A stretch of DNA of 31,291 bases, taken from Gnetum montanum. Lineage: Eukaryota; Streptophyta; Gnetopsida; Gnetales; Gnetaceae. This document shows, in pieces, positions 29,880-31,291 of this stretch. The position numbers and the translations under genes are program-made. Where the stretch lies: contig MNCI01030530.1 of the NCBI GenBank assembly GCA_015680685.1, forward strand, positions 281,065-312,355. The letters are read 5' to 3'. Numbering within the stretch: the stretch's first letter is position 1; each line of letters starts with the position of its first letter. The notes under the pieces were generated by a model. That model saw only the letters and a list, made by a program, of their open reading frames with translations, did not search any database and was not told the DNA's origin.

Positions 29880-31291
29880 ATTACTAAATATCATGATGAT
29901 CAAAAAGCTGAGGATAAGTATTGAGAATAAACTCCTTATTTTCCTAAGTTTGTTGATCACAATTTCACCAATGGACCTACACTTTGATGATGGTTTCATT
30001 GTGGAGCTTCTTGGTTCTACAATTCTTTAAGGTAATTGCTTTGACCTTGAAACTAACATTAGATCTCAACGGTAAAGTGTTTCAATCTAGCATGTAAGGC
30101 ACATCATTTTCATGGAACTTTTTTTTAGCAAAGTTACATGGAAAACTAGATGAATTCTTAAAGTTGGTGGAAGATTTAATTGATATGCTACTTTGTTAAT
30201 TCCTTCTGAGATTTCAAAGGTTCCACAATATCTTGGAGCTAAGCTAGTATATTTTTCTAACTTAAGGGAACTCCTAGTGGGTTTTACTCTTATTAGTACT
30301 TGATCTTTGATTTGAAATTCCTTCTTAAGTTGATGTTGATATGCATATCCTTTATACTTGTCTTGGGCTACTTGTAGATTTTTTTAACTCATATAATTAT
30401 ATTCTCTATTATTTTTATTTCTTCTTCCTTCCACTTTGCACTTAAAGTGGGATCTAACCAAGCTAGTGGTGTATGGCAATTTCATCCATATACAACTTCA
30501 AATGGTGTCTTGATGTATGGATCCTTGATAATTATTATTATAGGTGAATTCCGCTAGATGCAAGTAATTCTCCCATGTATTTGGCCTACTTCCAAAGTAG
30601 CTTTGTAGAATATCTTCTACTATTCGGCTGACATGTTCTATCTAGCTATCTATCTCTAGGTGATATGTTGTGCTAAATTTCAATTGGGTTCGAAGTTCCT
30701 TGAAGAAATTTTGCCAGAATTCTGAAATGAACTTAGGGTCTCTATCAGAAGTGATTGATTTTGACATCCATCTAATTGAAATACTTCTCATAAAAATTTT
30801 TGGGCTACCTCTTCAGCTATGTTTGTAGACTTTAAAGTTATGAAATAAGACATCTGTGATAGATGGTCAACTACCACCAAGATTGAGTCATTCCCTTTTT
30901 TAGTTATTGGTAATCCCATGATAAAATCCATGGTAATGTCTTCCCATTTCCATGTTGGAATTTCCAAAGGTTATAATAATCCACTAGGTTTATTTTGATT
31001 GGCTTTCACTCTCTAGTAGGCTGGATAATTTTTTATGTATGTGGATACATCTTTTTTCATTACAAGCCAGAAATAAAATTTATGTATCATCACATAGGTT
31101 TTAACATATCCAAGATGTCCAGCGTATGGCACTTCGTGAGCTTTTAACAATAGCTTAAGTCTGTAATTTTCTTCTAGTATACATACCCTTTGTCCTTTCA
31201 TCAATAGACCTTCTAAAGAGAGGTGATAATGGGGCTCAGAAGAAATATTGGCTAGAATCTTCTTAAAATAAGGATCCTATTTTATTTGTTC
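29880..31291 (-). pseudogene. Chromovirus integrase with chromodomain (decayed, runs off the edge)
   Basis: From the window edge: zinc-binding part KAHEVPYAGHLGYVKTYVMI ... KDVSTYIKNYPAY, in which both Cys of the expected NCPTC are Tyr and the next Gln codon is TAG. The core follows, with SDRDPKF (second Asp, about 30740) and IEHVSRIVEDIL (Glu, after a stop). The C-terminal part has YQLNLPPTLRIHLVFHVTLL, typical of chromoviruses (relatives: LPPxLxxVHxVFHVSxL). Last is a chromodomain-like stretch VHW-N ... ENKEFILNTYPQL at about 30060-29885. Catalytic residues remain but stops kill the frame. RT and RNase H would lie beyond the right edge. Confidence 0.82.

Overview
The window looks like nuclear DNA of a land plant, probably a gymnosperm-type genome. 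It holds one intact GC-rich gene with many small introns, set in AT-rich, CpG-poor, heavily decayed LTR retrotransposons of several lineages. Two single N positions (2499, 19989) fit a draft assembly. The gymnosperm assignment is inference from repeat style only; land plant is well supported by the gene family, GT-AG introns and Athila-type elements.

The one gene that appears functional is a P1B-type heavy-metal ATPase of the plant Zn/Cd group (HMA2/HMA3/HMA4-like) on the minus strand, 11122 down to 5803. I rebuilt nine exons whose splice sites and phases all agree, giving a 787-residue open protein. It carries the CC-x-x-E metal-binding domain, TGE actuator loop, CPC channel motif, DKTGT phosphorylation site, HP motif, TGD and GDGINDAP loops, a late-membrane D-x-G motif, and a short Cys/His-rich tail. 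Its introns hold tandem repeats, and intron 7 contains a decayed tandem copy of exon 8.

Left flank (1-5800): the 3' end of a retroelement with a long, stop-riddled open frame (164-2849) placed between a perfect branch point/splice acceptor and a polypurine tract plus 790-bp LTR (3013-3802). A second LTR of the same family lies inverted at 4187-4976.

Right flank (12000-31291): a minus-strand Athila-lineage Ty3/gypsy element (integrase, RNase H, RT, protease, gag; about 12060-18050) with a roughly 2.06-kb 5' LTR (18075-20138). Part of the same LTR family recurs in opposite orientation at about 21637-23057, making a large inverted repeat. Then come an 80-bp tandem repeat block, two more minus-strand LTRs of the TGATGAGT family (24421-25353, 25563-26373), 3 kb of AT-rich DNA with nothing identifiable, and the 3' end of a minus-strand chromovirus (LTR 29387-29710; integrase plus chromodomain remnant to the window edge).

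I found no RNA gene and no CRISPR array. The items most worth following up are the exon-8 duplication inside the ATPase gene, the apparently spliced 3' ORF of the left element, and the dyad-symmetric LTR family.
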